Shown piece after piece: positions 7,294 to 17,212 of a stretch of DNA of 64,000 bases. A program made the position numbers and the translations under genes. This stretch comes from an uncultured Bacteroides sp. (lineage in GTDB: Bacteria > Bacteroidota > Bacteroidia > Bacteroidales > Bacteroidaceae), in assembly GCA_902388495.1 (NCBI GenBank), contig CABMPP010000005.1, positions 62,001-126,000 on the forward strand. Reading direction: 5' to 3'. How positions within the stretch are numbered: the first letter of the stretch is position 1; every line of letters starts with the position of its first letter. The notes beneath the pieces were generated by a model. That model was not told the origin of the DNA. It ran no database searches and worked only from the letters and a program-made list of their open reading frames with translations.

Positions 7294-8409
7294 ATGAAAC
7301 GATTGAAAACCATATTCCCATTATTGCTGCTCTTCACAGCCATGGCTTCGTGCATTCATGAAGAAGATGTTGCTGCAACAAATACGGACGACGGCAAGCT
7401 GAAGCTGTCTTTCGACCTTTCCGGCTCCGGTGTGACACTCGATGTTCCTTCTACACGTGCCTTGACGGCCGTGCCTACGGTAGCACTCAATACCGGTGTC
7501 CGCTTCACGGTACGCGCCTACAAAAGCGAGGGAGGTGCATACGTCGGCGAAGGAATATATATGATAAAAGCAACCACCACAAGCGACGGAACTCCCCTTG
7601 CCACCGGTACTACAGCAGAACCGTTGGTGGAAAGCGACGGAAAAGACAATACCCTCTATCTGACCCGCGGCGAATACGACCTTCGCTTCTTGTCCTACAA
7701 CCGGACAGATGAATCTCCCACAGTGGATGCTTCGGGGCTGACTGCCATAACCAACGGGAAAGACCTGATATCCACCACCCTGAAAAATGTATTGGTGCAA
7801 GCCGACAAGGACGGACAGACCGACTTCACCATTTCCCTGAAAGGCCATCCTTTTGAACATCTGTGCTCGTGCGTAAAAGCCACCTTCCAGATTCCTAAAG
7901 ACCAGGTGGTAACTCCGACCTCGGTCTCAGAAATGAGTATTACCCTGAAGAACCTGTGTGCCGGCGCAACGTATGAATGGAGTAGCGGAGTGTTGACACT
8001 GAGCGACGACAGAACAACGGCAACAGCCGACAACCTGCCGATGGTAGACAACGGCGCCATAACCAGCGTACCGTCGACTCCTGCAACAGGCAGTGAAATC
8101 CTTGCAGAAACAACATCGAAGGACTTCTATGTTCTCCCGCTGGATGAACGGGCGCCTTTGCAGTTCGACATTTCCATGAAGATAAAGTATCAAAGTACCC
8201 AAACAGCAACTTCGGGTATGGAAAAGACCAACGAACTGAAAATAGAAAACCTGGAACAGACGAAGGCACTGCTTCCCGGCAAATCCTACAACTTCATCTT
8301 TTCCCTAAGTTTCTATGGTGACTACCTGCCTGCCGACCTTATGCTGGCTGTGCAAGACTATGTACCCGTAAACCTGAAACCGGAGGATGCAGGCGGTGAA
8401 GGATATTGA
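7294..8409 (+). CDS. Fimbrillin-like accessory lipoprotein
   Basis: The protein has 371 aa. The signal ends at FTAMASC. The mature protein is beta-rich (LKLSFDLSGSGVTLDV; VRFTVRAYKSEGG; YLTRGEYDLRFLSYN), with an internal CSC and a C-terminal LLPGKSYNFIFSLSFYGDY. This resembles accessory fimbrial subunits rather than the shaft genes, which carry ISFFAYAP. It starts 18 bases after its neighbour. Exact family is uncertain; the operon context makes a fimbrial role likely. Confidence 0.68.
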   Translation: MKRLKTIFPLLLLFTAMASCIHEEDVAATNTDDGKLKLSFDLSGSGVTLDVPSTRALTAVPTVALNTGVRFTVRAYKSEGGAYVGEGIYMIKATTTSDGTPLATGTTAEPLVESDGKDNTLYLTRGEYDLRFLSYNRTDESPTVDASGLTAITNGKDLISTTLKNVLVQADKDGQTDFTISLKGHPFEHLCSCVKATFQIPKDQVVTPTSVSEMSITLKNLCAGATYEWSSGVLTLSDDRTTATADNLPMVDNGAITSVPSTPATGSEILAETTSKDFYVLPLDERAPLQFDISMKIKYQSTQTATSGMEKTNELKIENLEQTKALLPGKSYNFIFSLSFYGDYLPADLMLAVQDYVPVNLKPEDAGGEGY

Positions 8410-8465
8410 TTGATAACCGATAAAGAATACAAAACGTTATGAGATGGACTGTAATCCAGAACAGG

Positions 8466-9575
8466 ATGAAAGATAAGATTGTCATCGGGATCTTTACTCT
8501 GATGTTATGCTGTGGCTGTTTGTTGACCTCCTGCCGGGACGAAGGGGAAGCTTATGCATCTCCCGCCGGCAAGCTCGACCTGAAACTTATGCTGCAACTG
8601 CCGCAACAGATCAGCGTTACTACCCGTGGTGCTAACGACCAGACTTTGAACGGCTATACGATAACCGATGTACGGGCATTCCAGTTCCCGACAAGTGGCG
8701 GTACGGAAAAGACGAGTTATTATTCATCAGCAACGGCCGACTGGGCAGAAGTAAAGGAAAATGAAGGACTTCAGATAAAAACCGGCAACAACGACTTTGA
8801 TGCCGTAGACTGTTCTTTCTACTTTGCAGTGAATGCAGGAGACAAGTTGGAAAACATCACTACCATAGGCGGCCTGCAAGGAGCGGCTTTGGCTCTTTCG
8901 GATTTCTCGACCGACCTTGTAAACGTGGAACCGGCAGTATTTGTATGTGGTCCTGTGGTATATAAGCAAGTAGCGGGTGCGACCTCCAAACCGGTGGCCC
9001 TCCTTGCCCGGCTCGCCCGTATGCACGCCAAGCTGACCGTGAATTATACCGTTACATCCGGCCTTACCATCACTGCTGCCCGTGTGGAGAATATTCCTGC
9101 CATGCTTTACCCCTTCCCTAACGCAGCAACAACGCCGGAGCCTTCGGCAGTAACCTCTCCTGCCACACCGGAATATACGACAACAACCCTTTCACTATCA
9201 CCCACCACTAACACATTCTCTATATTCCTGCCCGAAAACCTGCGCGGAAATGGTAAAGCCAGCACACAGAGCGGAAAGAATGTGGCGGCAAACGGCCCGG
9301 ATGGAACACTGGACCTCTGCACCTGCATTGTTCTGGAAGGTACTTACAACTATTATCCGGACGAGGCGGACAAAGCCCCTATCAATGTGGAGTACCGCTT
9401 CTATCCCGGTGCCGACATGATACGTAACTACAACATAGAGCGAGGCAAGCACTATACGATGGACGTCAAACTGACGGGTGCCAACAGCGCCGATGCCCGT
9501 GTGACGGTCACCAACGGCAACGTGTTCATGATCACCGATCCGGATGAACTGGAATATCCCGATATCGAATTTTAG
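8466..9575 (+). CDS. Fimbrial lipoprotein, FimB/Mfa2- or P_gingi_FimA-like
   Basis: The protein has 369 aa from ATG 8466; ATG 8439 would add nine residues before the signal peptide. The lipobox is CLLTSC. The mature chain opens KLDLKLMLQLPQQISVTTRG and continues TDVRAFQFPTSGG and DCSFYFAVNAGDKL, the style of Mfa/FimA N-terminal domains, then ARLARMHAKLTVNY. The C-terminal MIRNYNIERGKHYTMDVKL matches the DUF4906-type fimbrial end pattern. Likely an accessory or anchoring subunit of the same pilus. Confidence 0.68.
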   Translation: MKDKIVIGIFTLMLCCGCLLTSCRDEGEAYASPAGKLDLKLMLQLPQQISVTTRGANDQTLNGYTITDVRAFQFPTSGGTEKTSYYSSATADWAEVKENEGLQIKTGNNDFDAVDCSFYFAVNAGDKLENITTIGGLQGAALALSDFSTDLVNVEPAVFVCGPVVYKQVAGATSKPVALLARLARMHAKLTVNYTVTSGLTITAARVENIPAMLYPFPNAATTPEPSAVTSPATPEYTTTTLSLSPTTNTFSIFLPENLRGNGKASTQSGKNVAANGPDGTLDLCTCIVLEGTYNYYPDEADKAPINVEYRFYPGADMIRNYNIERGKHYTMDVKLTGANSADARVTVTNGNVFMITDPDELEYPDIEF

Positions 9576-9609
9576 AAAAAGAGGGTTTGATATAATAAAT
9601 AGAGCAATA

Positions 9610-11928
9610 ATGACTACGATGCGTTTTTTTAGAGAACTGACGTTATGTGCAGCAGCCTTACTGCCTGCTACGTTCATACTTTCGTGTACAGATGATGAAC
9701 TTGCAGTTAGCAACCGGCCTTCACAAGAAAATACAGTGACGGTAAGTTTACCGATCGAATTGGAGGATGTTTCGGACGCAGCAGATGCACAGCCGGAAAC
9801 ACGTTCGATGACAGACGATGGAAGTGCCTTCGATGTATATCTGGGCGCTGCTGCCCGAACACGGAGCGGAAGCTATACGGATGCGCTGAAAGATGCAAAA
9901 CCTGCAACTTTGGCGAGCGTGCGGATATTACAGATACAGAATGGAAGCATCGTCACAAATAATACTTATACCAATATAGAATTGGGCAGCAAAGTCGACC
10001 TGACTCTGAATGAAGCGGAGGATTGCGAATTGGTAGTTTGGATAAAAGGAGCTTCCGGTGATATCGGAAGCAACTGGAATACCTATGAAGTGGCCAACTC
10101 TACCATCAAGAACATTACCACTGCAACGCATATAACGACCGATAAGAATATGCCTTATCTGCTTCATCTGAAACATATAAAGGTGATAAAGAAAAGTGGT
10201 ACGACTACCAATGAGGGAATCATCCAAAGCCTGGCAGGGGAAGATGCACGTTTACGCCTTCGACGCCTGCCTGCCCGCTTGAATATGACGTGGAACTACA
10301 ATGTACCCGGATATACTCTGCAAAGCATTCATATACACAACTTCCCTGCCAAGTTTGCCGCATTTCCCTCGGAAACGATGCAGACTTATCCCGATCTGCT
10401 ATCACTGTTTACTTATCATATTGCAACTGGCGAGGAACTGGCTGCACAGCATTTGTCCTGCTGGCTCCCCCGTAATGTGCGCGGAACGAAGAACATTACC
10501 CTTCCCACCAAACGCGGCAAGAAAGTTGCCCCTTCGGGCAGTACCTATCTGGAATTTACCGCTGTGGCAACAGATGTGGCATCGACCAAGAAGAAACTGA
10601 TTTACCGGATATACGTGGGTGCCAATAAAACGAGTGATTTCAATGTAAGGGATAATACAAATTACTGGTATCATATCGAATTTAAACATACGAACGGTGA
10701 GGAGATTATTCAAACAGACGAACGGGTGGAATACTTGAATGGACGCTCGGCAGCCGAAGACAATAATAACTTTGTACCCACCGCCAATTGCTTTATGATA
10801 GAGCCCGGCGGTGCTTTTTATTTTGATCCGTACACCTATCGGCAGAACGGGAAAGATATTGATAACCTGACGGGCAAACAAATTACTTCCGTAAAGCTAC
10901 TATGGCAGATTAAAGAAGACGGAGATGTGGGAGAGCCCACTATGGGCATTGCCAATTCGAGTGATGACCACACAAATATTGTGGATATACGCAAAGCGGA
11001 CGGTTCGGCAGTGAACACTTCTGCCCCCTTAACGGGAAAAGGACAGGGATATATTTATTGTCGTGTTGCCAATACAAGAGGCGGTAGCGGGGTAATAGCT
11101 GCATATAATGTGAACAGTATTGTTGCGAAATGGCATGTTTGGGTAACCTATTATCACCCGGATGCCAGCGGAAACGAAACGGTACTGGATGATGAGAACA
11201 GAAGAAAAATGAAATACGTAAAAGGTTCCCAAAGTACACTGCCCTTCATGGATCGCAATTTGGGAGCACAAGCAGGATTTACGGAGTTCCCGAGTGAAAT
11301 CATTGATAAATCAAAAGCCGCGGGATTTCATTATGTTTATGGGAATAAGGACCCGCTTCCCAGTAGTTATAGTTATAGGACAATATCCGGTATAGTATCT
11401 TTCGGTTTATCTGACGGGCTTCCTCCCGAGAACATCTTAAATATGTATCAACCTGACGGAGTTAGTTATTATTCTCGCCCGGGCGCGGGTGGTGCCGGGA
11501 GTTGGAATATTACTGTAAAGCACATTAATGATCCTTGTCCTGCCGGCTGGAGAGTACCGAGTTGGGTGGATTATAAACCATTGTTTGATGTGGATGACCC
11601 TCGGGGTACCGCTAATGCTAATACACAGAAAACGCCACGAGGAGCAACAGTAACTGAAGTTCTTGATACCGGGAAGGGAGGGTGCTTACTTCGCTATGAT
11701 GATAACAGCAGTCATTACACTTATTATAGAATGACCGGATATCCACCCCTCAACTATGGTTATTTTCAAAATATCGGTACGGGAGGCAATGTGTCTTGCC
11801 GTGAGTCAGGATACGGATTCAGTTTTGCTACTGCTATGACAAATGCAAACCGCCGACTTTTTGTTATCGGTAATTCATGGGGAGTAACGGATGCACATAC
11901 TGTCCGTTGTATTCAGGAAAATGAATAG
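9610..11928 (+). CDS. DUF4906 fimbrial tip-type lipoprotein with C-terminal FISUMP domain
   Basis: The protein has 772 aa. The frame is open from 9544, but ATG 9610 follows the previous stop (9575) and gives the lipoprotein signal LLPATFILSC. A DUF4906-like region (about 200-390) includes LPARLNMTWNYNVPGY and LIYRIYVGANKTSDFNVRDN. The C-terminal half carries a FISUMP-type domain: FMDRNLGAQ, DPCPAGWRVPSWVDYKPLF and the end signature VRCIQENE. It is the largest and last gene of the string, typical for a tip adhesin. Ligand unknown. Confidence 0.78.
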   Translation: MTTMRFFRELTLCAAALLPATFILSCTDDELAVSNRPSQENTVTVSLPIELEDVSDAADAQPETRSMTDDGSAFDVYLGAAARTRSGSYTDALKDAKPATLASVRILQIQNGSIVTNNTYTNIELGSKVDLTLNEAEDCELVVWIKGASGDIGSNWNTYEVANSTIKNITTATHITTDKNMPYLLHLKHIKVIKKSGTTTNEGIIQSLAGEDARLRLRRLPARLNMTWNYNVPGYTLQSIHIHNFPAKFAAFPSETMQTYPDLLSLFTYHIATGEELAAQHLSCWLPRNVRGTKNITLPTKRGKKVAPSGSTYLEFTAVATDVASTKKKLIYRIYVGANKTSDFNVRDNTNYWYHIEFKHTNGEEIIQTDERVEYLNGRSAAEDNNNFVPTANCFMIEPGGAFYFDPYTYRQNGKDIDNLTGKQITSVKLLWQIKEDGDVGEPTMGIANSSDDHTNIVDIRKADGSAVNTSAPLTGKGQGYIYCRVANTRGGSGVIAAYNVNSIVAKWHVWVTYYHPDASGNETVLDDENRRKMKYVKGSQSTLPFMDRNLGAQAGFTEFPSEIIDKSKAAGFHYVYGNKDPLPSSYSYRTISGIVSFGLSDGLPPENILNMYQPDGVSYYSRPGAGGAGSWNITVKHINDPCPAGWRVPSWVDYKPLFDVDDPRGTANANTQKTPRGATVTEVLDTGKGGCLLRYDDNSSHYTYYRMTGYPPLNYGYFQNIGTGGNVSCRESGYGFSFATAMTNANRRLFVIGNSWGVTDAHTVRCIQENE

Positions 11929-11938
11929 ACAGAAACAA

Positions 11939-11979
11939 AAAGGAATTAGGAGGGGGCTAACTTTCCGCTCCATTCCTTT
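11939..11979 (+). terminator. Possible terminator of the fimbrial operon
   Basis: AAAGGAAT (11939-11946) pairs with ATTCCTTT (11972-11979), with an inner GGAG/CTCC pair. A run of T is lacking, so it is a weak intrinsic terminator at best. It lies 11 bases after the last fimbrial stop. Confidence 0.35.
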
Positions 11980-12048
11980 GTTCCTTTAGTAAGAATAGAT
12001 ACCTTTGTCTCATTCCTTCCGTGGGTATGAATCAAAACAACAAGAGCA

Positions 12049-13782
12049 ATGATGGAAAATATAAAAAGAATCCCTTACGGCGTCGCTAACTTCGTGGAAG
12101 TAGTGGAACAGAATCAATACTACGTAGACAAAACGATGTATCTGCCTATTCTGGAGAACCAGCCCAACAATCTGTTCTTCATCCGCCCCCGCCGCTTCGG
12201 CAAGAGCATCTTTCTGAGCATGCTGCGTGCGTACTACGATCTTACGCAGAAGGAAAAATTCGAGAAGCGTTTCGGTAACCTGTGGATAGGCAGCCACCCC
12301 ACACCCCTGCAGGGAAAGTTCCAGGTAGTATACCTCGACTTCTCCCGCGCCAGCGGAGGAGGAGGTTCACTGGAAGAGAACTTCAATAACTACGGCGGTA
12401 TGGTGATGGATCTCTTCGGTAAAGTGTACGAACCTTATTACTATCCGGGATTTGCCGAAGAGATGAAAGCACAACCTGACTTCGTCAGCAAGTTGAACCA
12501 TCTGAACCTGCACTCGGCAGAATATGACGCACGCCTCTACCTCATCATCGATGAATACGACAATTTCACCAACGTTGTACTCAACGAACAGGGTGAAGAC
12601 ATCTACCACGCCCTGACCCATGCCAGCGGATTCTACCGCGAGATATTCAAGAAATTCAAAGGCATGTTCGAACGCATCTTCATGACCGGCGTCAGCCCCG
12701 TCACGCTGGATGACCTCACCAGCGGATTCAACATCGGATGGAATATCAGTACAGACTTCCAATTCAACATGATGCTGGGCTTCTCGGAAACAGACGTGCG
12801 CACCATGTTCCAATACTACAAGGATGCCGGGCAACTCCCCGCAAACACAGATGTCGAGGAGATGATCAGGGAAATGAAACCTTGGTACGACAACTACTGC
12901 TTCGCCAAGGAGAGTCTGGAGCGCGACCCGAAAATGTTCAACTGCGACATGGTGCTATACTACCTGCGCAACTACATAACGCTGGGCCGGTCGCCCGAAC
13001 AGATGATAGATCCCAATACCCGTACAGACTATGAGAAAATGAAGAGACTCATCCAACTGGACAAGTTGGACGGTGACCGCAAGGGCGTGCTACGCCGCAT
13101 TACCGAAGAAGGACAGATTGTCACCAACCTGATAACAACCTTCCCTGCAAAGCTGATTACCAAACCGGAAATATTCCCCAGCCTACTTTTCTACTACGGC
13201 ATGCTCACCATCACTGCTGCACGCGGCCCCCGTTTAGTGTTGAGCATCCCCAACAACAACGTGCGCAAGCAGTACTACGAATTCATGCTGGAAGAGTATC
13301 AGGAGAAACGGTATATCGACTTGAACGACCTGAAGAATCTGTTTGACGATATGGCTTTCGATGGCCGTTGGCGCGAAGCGTTGGAATTCATCGCCCATGC
13401 CTACAAAGAGAATTCCTCCGTGCGCAGTGCCATCGAAGGTGAACGTAACATACAGGGGTTCTTCACCGCCTACCTCAGCGTAAACGCTTATTACCTCATT
13501 GCTCCGGAAGTGGAACTGAATCATGGTTTCTGTGACCTCTTCCTGATGCCCGACCTGCTGCGCTACGAGGCACAGCATAGCTACATCATCGAACTGAAAT
13601 ACCTATCCGTCAAAGATACGCCGGAAAAAGCCACTGAGCAATGGCAGGAAGCCGTAGAACAGATAAAGAAATATGCCGCTGCACCACGGGTGCGCCAACT
13701 GATACAAAATACGAAACTGCACTGCATCGTGATGCAATTCCGCGGATGGGAGCCCATACGGATGGAAGAGATAATATGCTAA
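12049..13782 (+). CDS. AAA-ATPase-like / PD-(D/E)XK nuclease superfamily protein
   Basis: The protein has 577 aa. The N-terminus is the AAA-ATPase-like family (YGVANFVEVVEQNQYYVDKT), with Walker A FIRPRRFGKSIFL and Walker B LYLIIDEYDNF (about 163-175). The C-terminus has a PD-(D/E)XK fold: DLFLMPD then YIIELKYLS. These proteins are very common, often in many copies per genome, in Bacteroidetes; a role in defence or mobile DNA has been suggested but none is established. It stands alone after the fimbrial operon, convergent with the PAP2 gene (4 bases apart). Confidence 0.85.
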   Translation: MMENIKRIPYGVANFVEVVEQNQYYVDKTMYLPILENQPNNLFFIRPRRFGKSIFLSMLRAYYDLTQKEKFEKRFGNLWIGSHPTPLQGKFQVVYLDFSRASGGGGSLEENFNNYGGMVMDLFGKVYEPYYYPGFAEEMKAQPDFVSKLNHLNLHSAEYDARLYLIIDEYDNFTNVVLNEQGEDIYHALTHASGFYREIFKKFKGMFERIFMTGVSPVTLDDLTSGFNIGWNISTDFQFNMMLGFSETDVRTMFQYYKDAGQLPANTDVEEMIREMKPWYDNYCFAKESLERDPKMFNCDMVLYYLRNYITLGRSPEQMIDPNTRTDYEKMKRLIQLDKLDGDRKGVLRRITEEGQIVTNLITTFPAKLITKPEIFPSLLFYYGMLTITAARGPRLVLSIPNNNVRKQYYEFMLEEYQEKRYIDLNDLKNLFDDMAFDGRWREALEFIAHAYKENSSVRSAIEGERNIQGFFTAYLSVNAYYLIAPEVELNHGFCDLFLMPDLLRYEAQHSYIIELKYLSVKDTPEKATEQWQEAVEQIKKYAAAPRVRQLIQNTKLHCIVMQFRGWEPIRMEEIIC

Positions 13783-13786
13783 ATCA

Positions 13787-14464
13787 TCATAGATACGTCC
13801 CTACTGCCGCATAAATCAGCATCCCCACTATTGTCAGTCCTCCTATCAGTATCGGGGCATTGATGTGCTTGACGTGCTCGGCATGTTTATGTCCGCTTAC
13901 TTTCACAAATAGGAGATAAACTAAATAAGCGCCCACCAAGCCTACGATAGTACCCGCCAGCAAATCGCCCGGATAATGGACGCCAAGATATACACGAGAG
14001 TAACAAGTCAAAGCCGCCCATGCCATGATGAAAACCGTGAGCCATTGCTTGCGGAACAAAAAGAAGATGAAGAATGCCAAGCCGAACGTATTGGCCGCAT
14101 GGCACGAAGGAAAGCCGAAGCGCCCTCCCCGATGATTATTCACGATATGCACCATCTCCGAAATGGGGTTATTCAAATTGGACGGGCGAAGACGTTCCAC
14201 ATAGGGCCGTATCAGTGTGGCACATACCTGGTCGGCAAAAGTAATGGTTAGAGCCAGAGCTACCATGCAAAGAAGAGTAACCTTCCAATGAAAATTACGC
14301 AACATCACATACCAGATGGCGGCATACATCGGAATCCATACCCACTTGCCACTGTATGCACTCATAAAGTAGTCGAAAAACGTATTATGCATCCGGTTGA
14401 TGAAAAGGAAGATATCCGTATCTGTCTCTATCGCCCCTTTCAATACTTCTAAGAATAGTACCAT
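13787..14464 (-). CDS. PAP2-family membrane phosphatase
   Basis: The protein has 225 aa and several membrane spans. It carries the PAP2 catalytic set: RPYVERLRP (the K-x6-RP motif with R in place of K), FPSCHAAN (PSGH-type) and SRVYLGVHYPGD (SR-x5-H-x3-D). Family members remove phosphate from lipid phosphates such as phosphatidic acid, undecaprenyl pyrophosphate or lipid A. The substrate here is unknown. It lies 3 bases downstream of the LTA-synthase-like gene on the same strand, so the two probably form an operon for envelope lipid work. Confidence 0.88.
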   Translation of the reverse strand: MVLFLEVLKGAIETDTDIFLFINRMHNTFFDYFMSAYSGKWVWIPMYAAIWYVMLRNFHWKVTLLCMVALALTITFADQVCATLIRPYVERLRPSNLNNPISEMVHIVNNHRGGRFGFPSCHAANTFGLAFFIFFLFRKQWLTVFIMAWAALTCYSRVYLGVHYPGDLLAGTIVGLVGAYLVYLLFVKVSGHKHAEHVKHINAPILIGGLTIVGMLIYAAVGTYL

Positions 14465-14467
14465 ACT

Positions 14468-16369
14468 TTATCTTTTAGCTATGTCGTCATATAATTTTTG
14501 CAGATAGGCCTTTCCCAACGGCAGGTTCTTTCTCTTTGCCGTACCTTCATCTACTACCACATCACCGGCCTGGCAGTTGAATATCACCTGATTATCCGCC
14601 GTCACCATACCCAAAGCATCGGGCACAGTGAAGAATGCAAAGTGGGGGGAATCAGGGTTCATCATATCTTTACTGAACGTAAATTCATTGTGAGGCAACG
14701 ACAACTGCGCCAGCAGCGTAGCTGCAATGTCGTGCTGGGAACCATACACATCAATATGTCTCGGGCTACGGATCGCACCGCCTATCATCAGCAGAGGTAT
14801 CTGATAGCGCTCTACGGAAAGGTTATCGAGGTGTTCGGGATAAGCTCCCAAATGGTCGGGTACCAGAACGATTACCGTATTCTTCCACTGGGGCAACTCG
14901 CGGAACTGCTTTACAAAATCTCCTACACAACTGTCTGCATAGGCAAACGCATTCAGACGGTCATTCTCCAAACGACGGTAAGGCACTTCGAAAGGCTCGT
15001 GACTGCTGGAAGTCTGCAATACGCGGAAATGCGGATTCTCTTTTGCCGAGTCGTCATCTGCTGTAGCTTCTGCTTTCAAATCGTCCAACAGGCGACGGAA
15101 AACAAGATGGTCGTGTACTCCCCATTTGCTCAGACGTTCCGATACGGGGAAGTCCTGGTCGGAAATAATATCTTCAATGCCCGATGATATCAGGTAAGAG
15201 CGCATATTGGTAAAGTCGGCATCACCGCCATAATAGTATTTCGTGCTATACCCCGCCTTCTTCAGGCTACCCGCAATGGCAGGCAAAGACTGGGTTTTAC
15301 GAGGATATTTCATGATACTCGTAGTGGGCTGTGCAGGATATCCGCTCAGTATGGCCACTAAGCCGCGGTCTGTACGGAAACTGTTGGCATAGAAATTCGT
15401 AAAGAGTACACCCTCCCGACTCAAGCTATCCAGATGGACCGCAATATCCGGGTCACCGCCCAAAACAGTCATCAGCTTGGAAGAGAAACTTTCCATGATG
15501 ATAAAGAGTACATCGGGGCGACGGGTCGTAAACAACGTGTGCAATGAATCGGCAGATTGCTGCAGAGAATCCGAAGGGCTAATGCCTTCTTTCAAGACAG
15601 CCGGGTCGACCAGTCCCTTGAAAAGACGGTCAGCTTCCGCAGCCTCCATGAAACGGTATTGTTTACTGAAATCCTTCTGCTTAGCTATAGACTCCATCAA
15701 ACTGAATGCCGGATTGATAGCAGCATGGTTCAACCGCTGGTCGGTACTGTAATAGACCTTCCCTACGTTCATAGTAGACACCGTAAATCCTCCACGGATA
15801 GGAATAAACAACAAACCTGTCATCAGCAACAATATCCCCGATACTTTCAAACGGCGATAAGGCAGCTTCATCCGCAGCAACTGTTTCTTCTGCAACAACA
15901 CGGCATAGAAGATGCCGTAGAGCAGAACTGCATAAACAGCCATTGCAAGAATCCCGCCTGTCACAGTCCAGATGCTGACACTGGCCACTGCATCCTTGGG
16001 GGAAGAGAAGAAATAGAATAACGGCGTGGCATCCAAACGGAAACCCCAATATTCGTATAATCCTAAGTCTACAATGAAAATAACAGAAAGCAAGATGGAA
16101 ATGAAAAGGAAATAACCACACCAGATGCGATGAAGGAATTTAGAAAGCGTCCATGCAGAAGCGATAAAAAGAAAGCCGGGGATGGCAGTCAGATATCCGG
16201 CTAACGACAGGTCTAACGGTAAGCCGTGCCAGATAACACTGAACCAGTCTGCACACGAAGCATTCGGATACAGCGACTGGTAAAACAGCATAAAAAACGG
16301 TTTCTGCAATACGAAGATGCAGACAAACAAGCAGTATGTTTTGATAAATCCTATAAGCCTTTCTTTCAT
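14468..16369 (-). CDS. LTA-synthase-like membrane sulfatase/phosphotransferase
   Basis: The protein has 633 aa from ATG 16369; ATG 16402 adds 11 residues before the first membrane helix. Five hydrophobic helices occupy the first ~200 residues. The extracytoplasmic alkaline-phosphatase-like domain has DVLFIIMESFSS (metal site), NSFRTDRGLVAILSG (likely Thr nucleophile) and LVPDHLGAYPEHL (metal site). Relatives in Gram-negatives transfer phospho-groups to envelope glycans or lipids. Substrate unknown. It is followed immediately by the PAP2 gene. Confidence 0.85.
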   Translation of the reverse strand: MKERLIGFIKTYCLFVCIFVLQKPFFMLFYQSLYPNASCADWFSVIWHGLPLDLSLAGYLTAIPGFLFIASAWTLSKFLHRIWCGYFLFISILLSVIFIVDLGLYEYWGFRLDATPLFYFFSSPKDAVASVSIWTVTGGILAMAVYAVLLYGIFYAVLLQKKQLLRMKLPYRRLKVSGILLLMTGLLFIPIRGGFTVSTMNVGKVYYSTDQRLNHAAINPAFSLMESIAKQKDFSKQYRFMEAAEADRLFKGLVDPAVLKEGISPSDSLQQSADSLHTLFTTRRPDVLFIIMESFSSKLMTVLGGDPDIAVHLDSLSREGVLFTNFYANSFRTDRGLVAILSGYPAQPTTSIMKYPRKTQSLPAIAGSLKKAGYSTKYYYGGDADFTNMRSYLISSGIEDIISDQDFPVSERLSKWGVHDHLVFRRLLDDLKAEATADDDSAKENPHFRVLQTSSSHEPFEVPYRRLENDRLNAFAYADSCVGDFVKQFRELPQWKNTVIVLVPDHLGAYPEHLDNLSVERYQIPLLMIGGAIRSPRHIDVYGSQHDIAATLLAQLSLPHNEFTFSKDMMNPDSPHFAFFTVPDALGMVTADNQVIFNCQAGDVVVDEGTAKRKNLPLGKAYLQKLYDDIAKR

Positions 16370-16482
16370 CAGTGCTTTTCTTATATACAATAGAGAGCGC
16401 AAAAATAAATGTTTTTATTCTATTATTCGCTAACATTGTTCACTTTTTGTGATGATAGACAGGCTTATAGGATATTTTAAGT

Positions 16483-17139
16483 TTATCCGTTGACACGTTT
16501 GTAGTCCTCGAGGAACTTCTTCAAACCGGAATCGGTCAGCGGATGGTTCAACAAACCTTTGATGGCAGAGAGCGGGCAAGTAGCTACATCGGCACCTACT
16601 TCCAGACATTGGATGATATGCGCCGTGTGGCGGATAGAAGCAGCAAGCACCTGAGTAGTATATCCGTAGTAACGATACATTTCTACAATTTTACCTACGA
16701 GTGCAATGCCGTCTTCGCTGATATCGTCGAGACGACCCACAAACGGGGAAACATACGTCGCACCGGCCTTGGCCGCCAGCAATGCTTGTCCCACAGAGAA
16801 TACCAACGTGCAGTTTGTCCGGATACCCTTGCCCGAAAAATATTTGATGGCTTTGATGCCATCGGCTATGCAAGGCACCTTCACCACAATATGCGGATTC
16901 AGGGCTGCAAGTTCTTCACCTTCCTTAATCATGCCCTCATAGTCGGTGGCAATAACTTCGGCACTAACGTCGCCCTGCACAATGTTGCAGATATCTACAT
17001 AATGCTTACGCTGGTTCTCTACCCCTTTAATACCTTCTTTCGCCATGAGCGAAGGATTGGTGGTAACTCCGTCGAGCACGCCCATATCGTAGGCTTCCCG
17101 AATCTGTTCCAAATTGGCTGTATCAATAAAAAATTTCAT
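16483..17139 (-). CDS. fsa: Fructose-6-phosphate aldolase / small transaldolase
   Basis: The protein has 218 aa, the size of the short TalC/Fsa subfamily. It opens MKFFIDTANLEQIREAY, followed by DGVTTNPSLMAKEG. The Schiff-base lysine is K87 in VVKVP; later motifs are TNCTLVFS and YVSPFVGRLDDIS. It acts in the cytoplasm on C3/C6 sugar phosphates, either as transaldolase in the pentose phosphate pathway or as fructose-6-phosphate aldolase; sequence alone does not separate these. It appears to be a single-gene unit. Confidence 0.9.
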   Translation of the reverse strand: MKFFIDTANLEQIREAYDMGVLDGVTTNPSLMAKEGIKGVENQRKHYVDICNIVQGDVSAEVIATDYEGMIKEGEELAALNPHIVVKVPCIADGIKAIKYFSGKGIRTNCTLVFSVGQALLAAKAGATYVSPFVGRLDDISEDGIALVGKIVEMYRYYGYTTQVLAASIRHTAHIIQCLEVGADVATCPLSAIKGLLNHPLTDSGLKKFLEDYKRVNG

Positions 17140-17212
17140 GGTTATAAACGGTTTAAATAGTTGATGTATAGATATAACGGTTTATACCACAAATAGGTTC
17201 GGCAAATACCTG

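Noticed and set aside
770..11928. Capsular polysaccharide locus
   Set aside because: The UpxY gene suggests it, but no glycosyltransferase, flippase, polymerase or upxZ follows; all structural genes are fimbrial.
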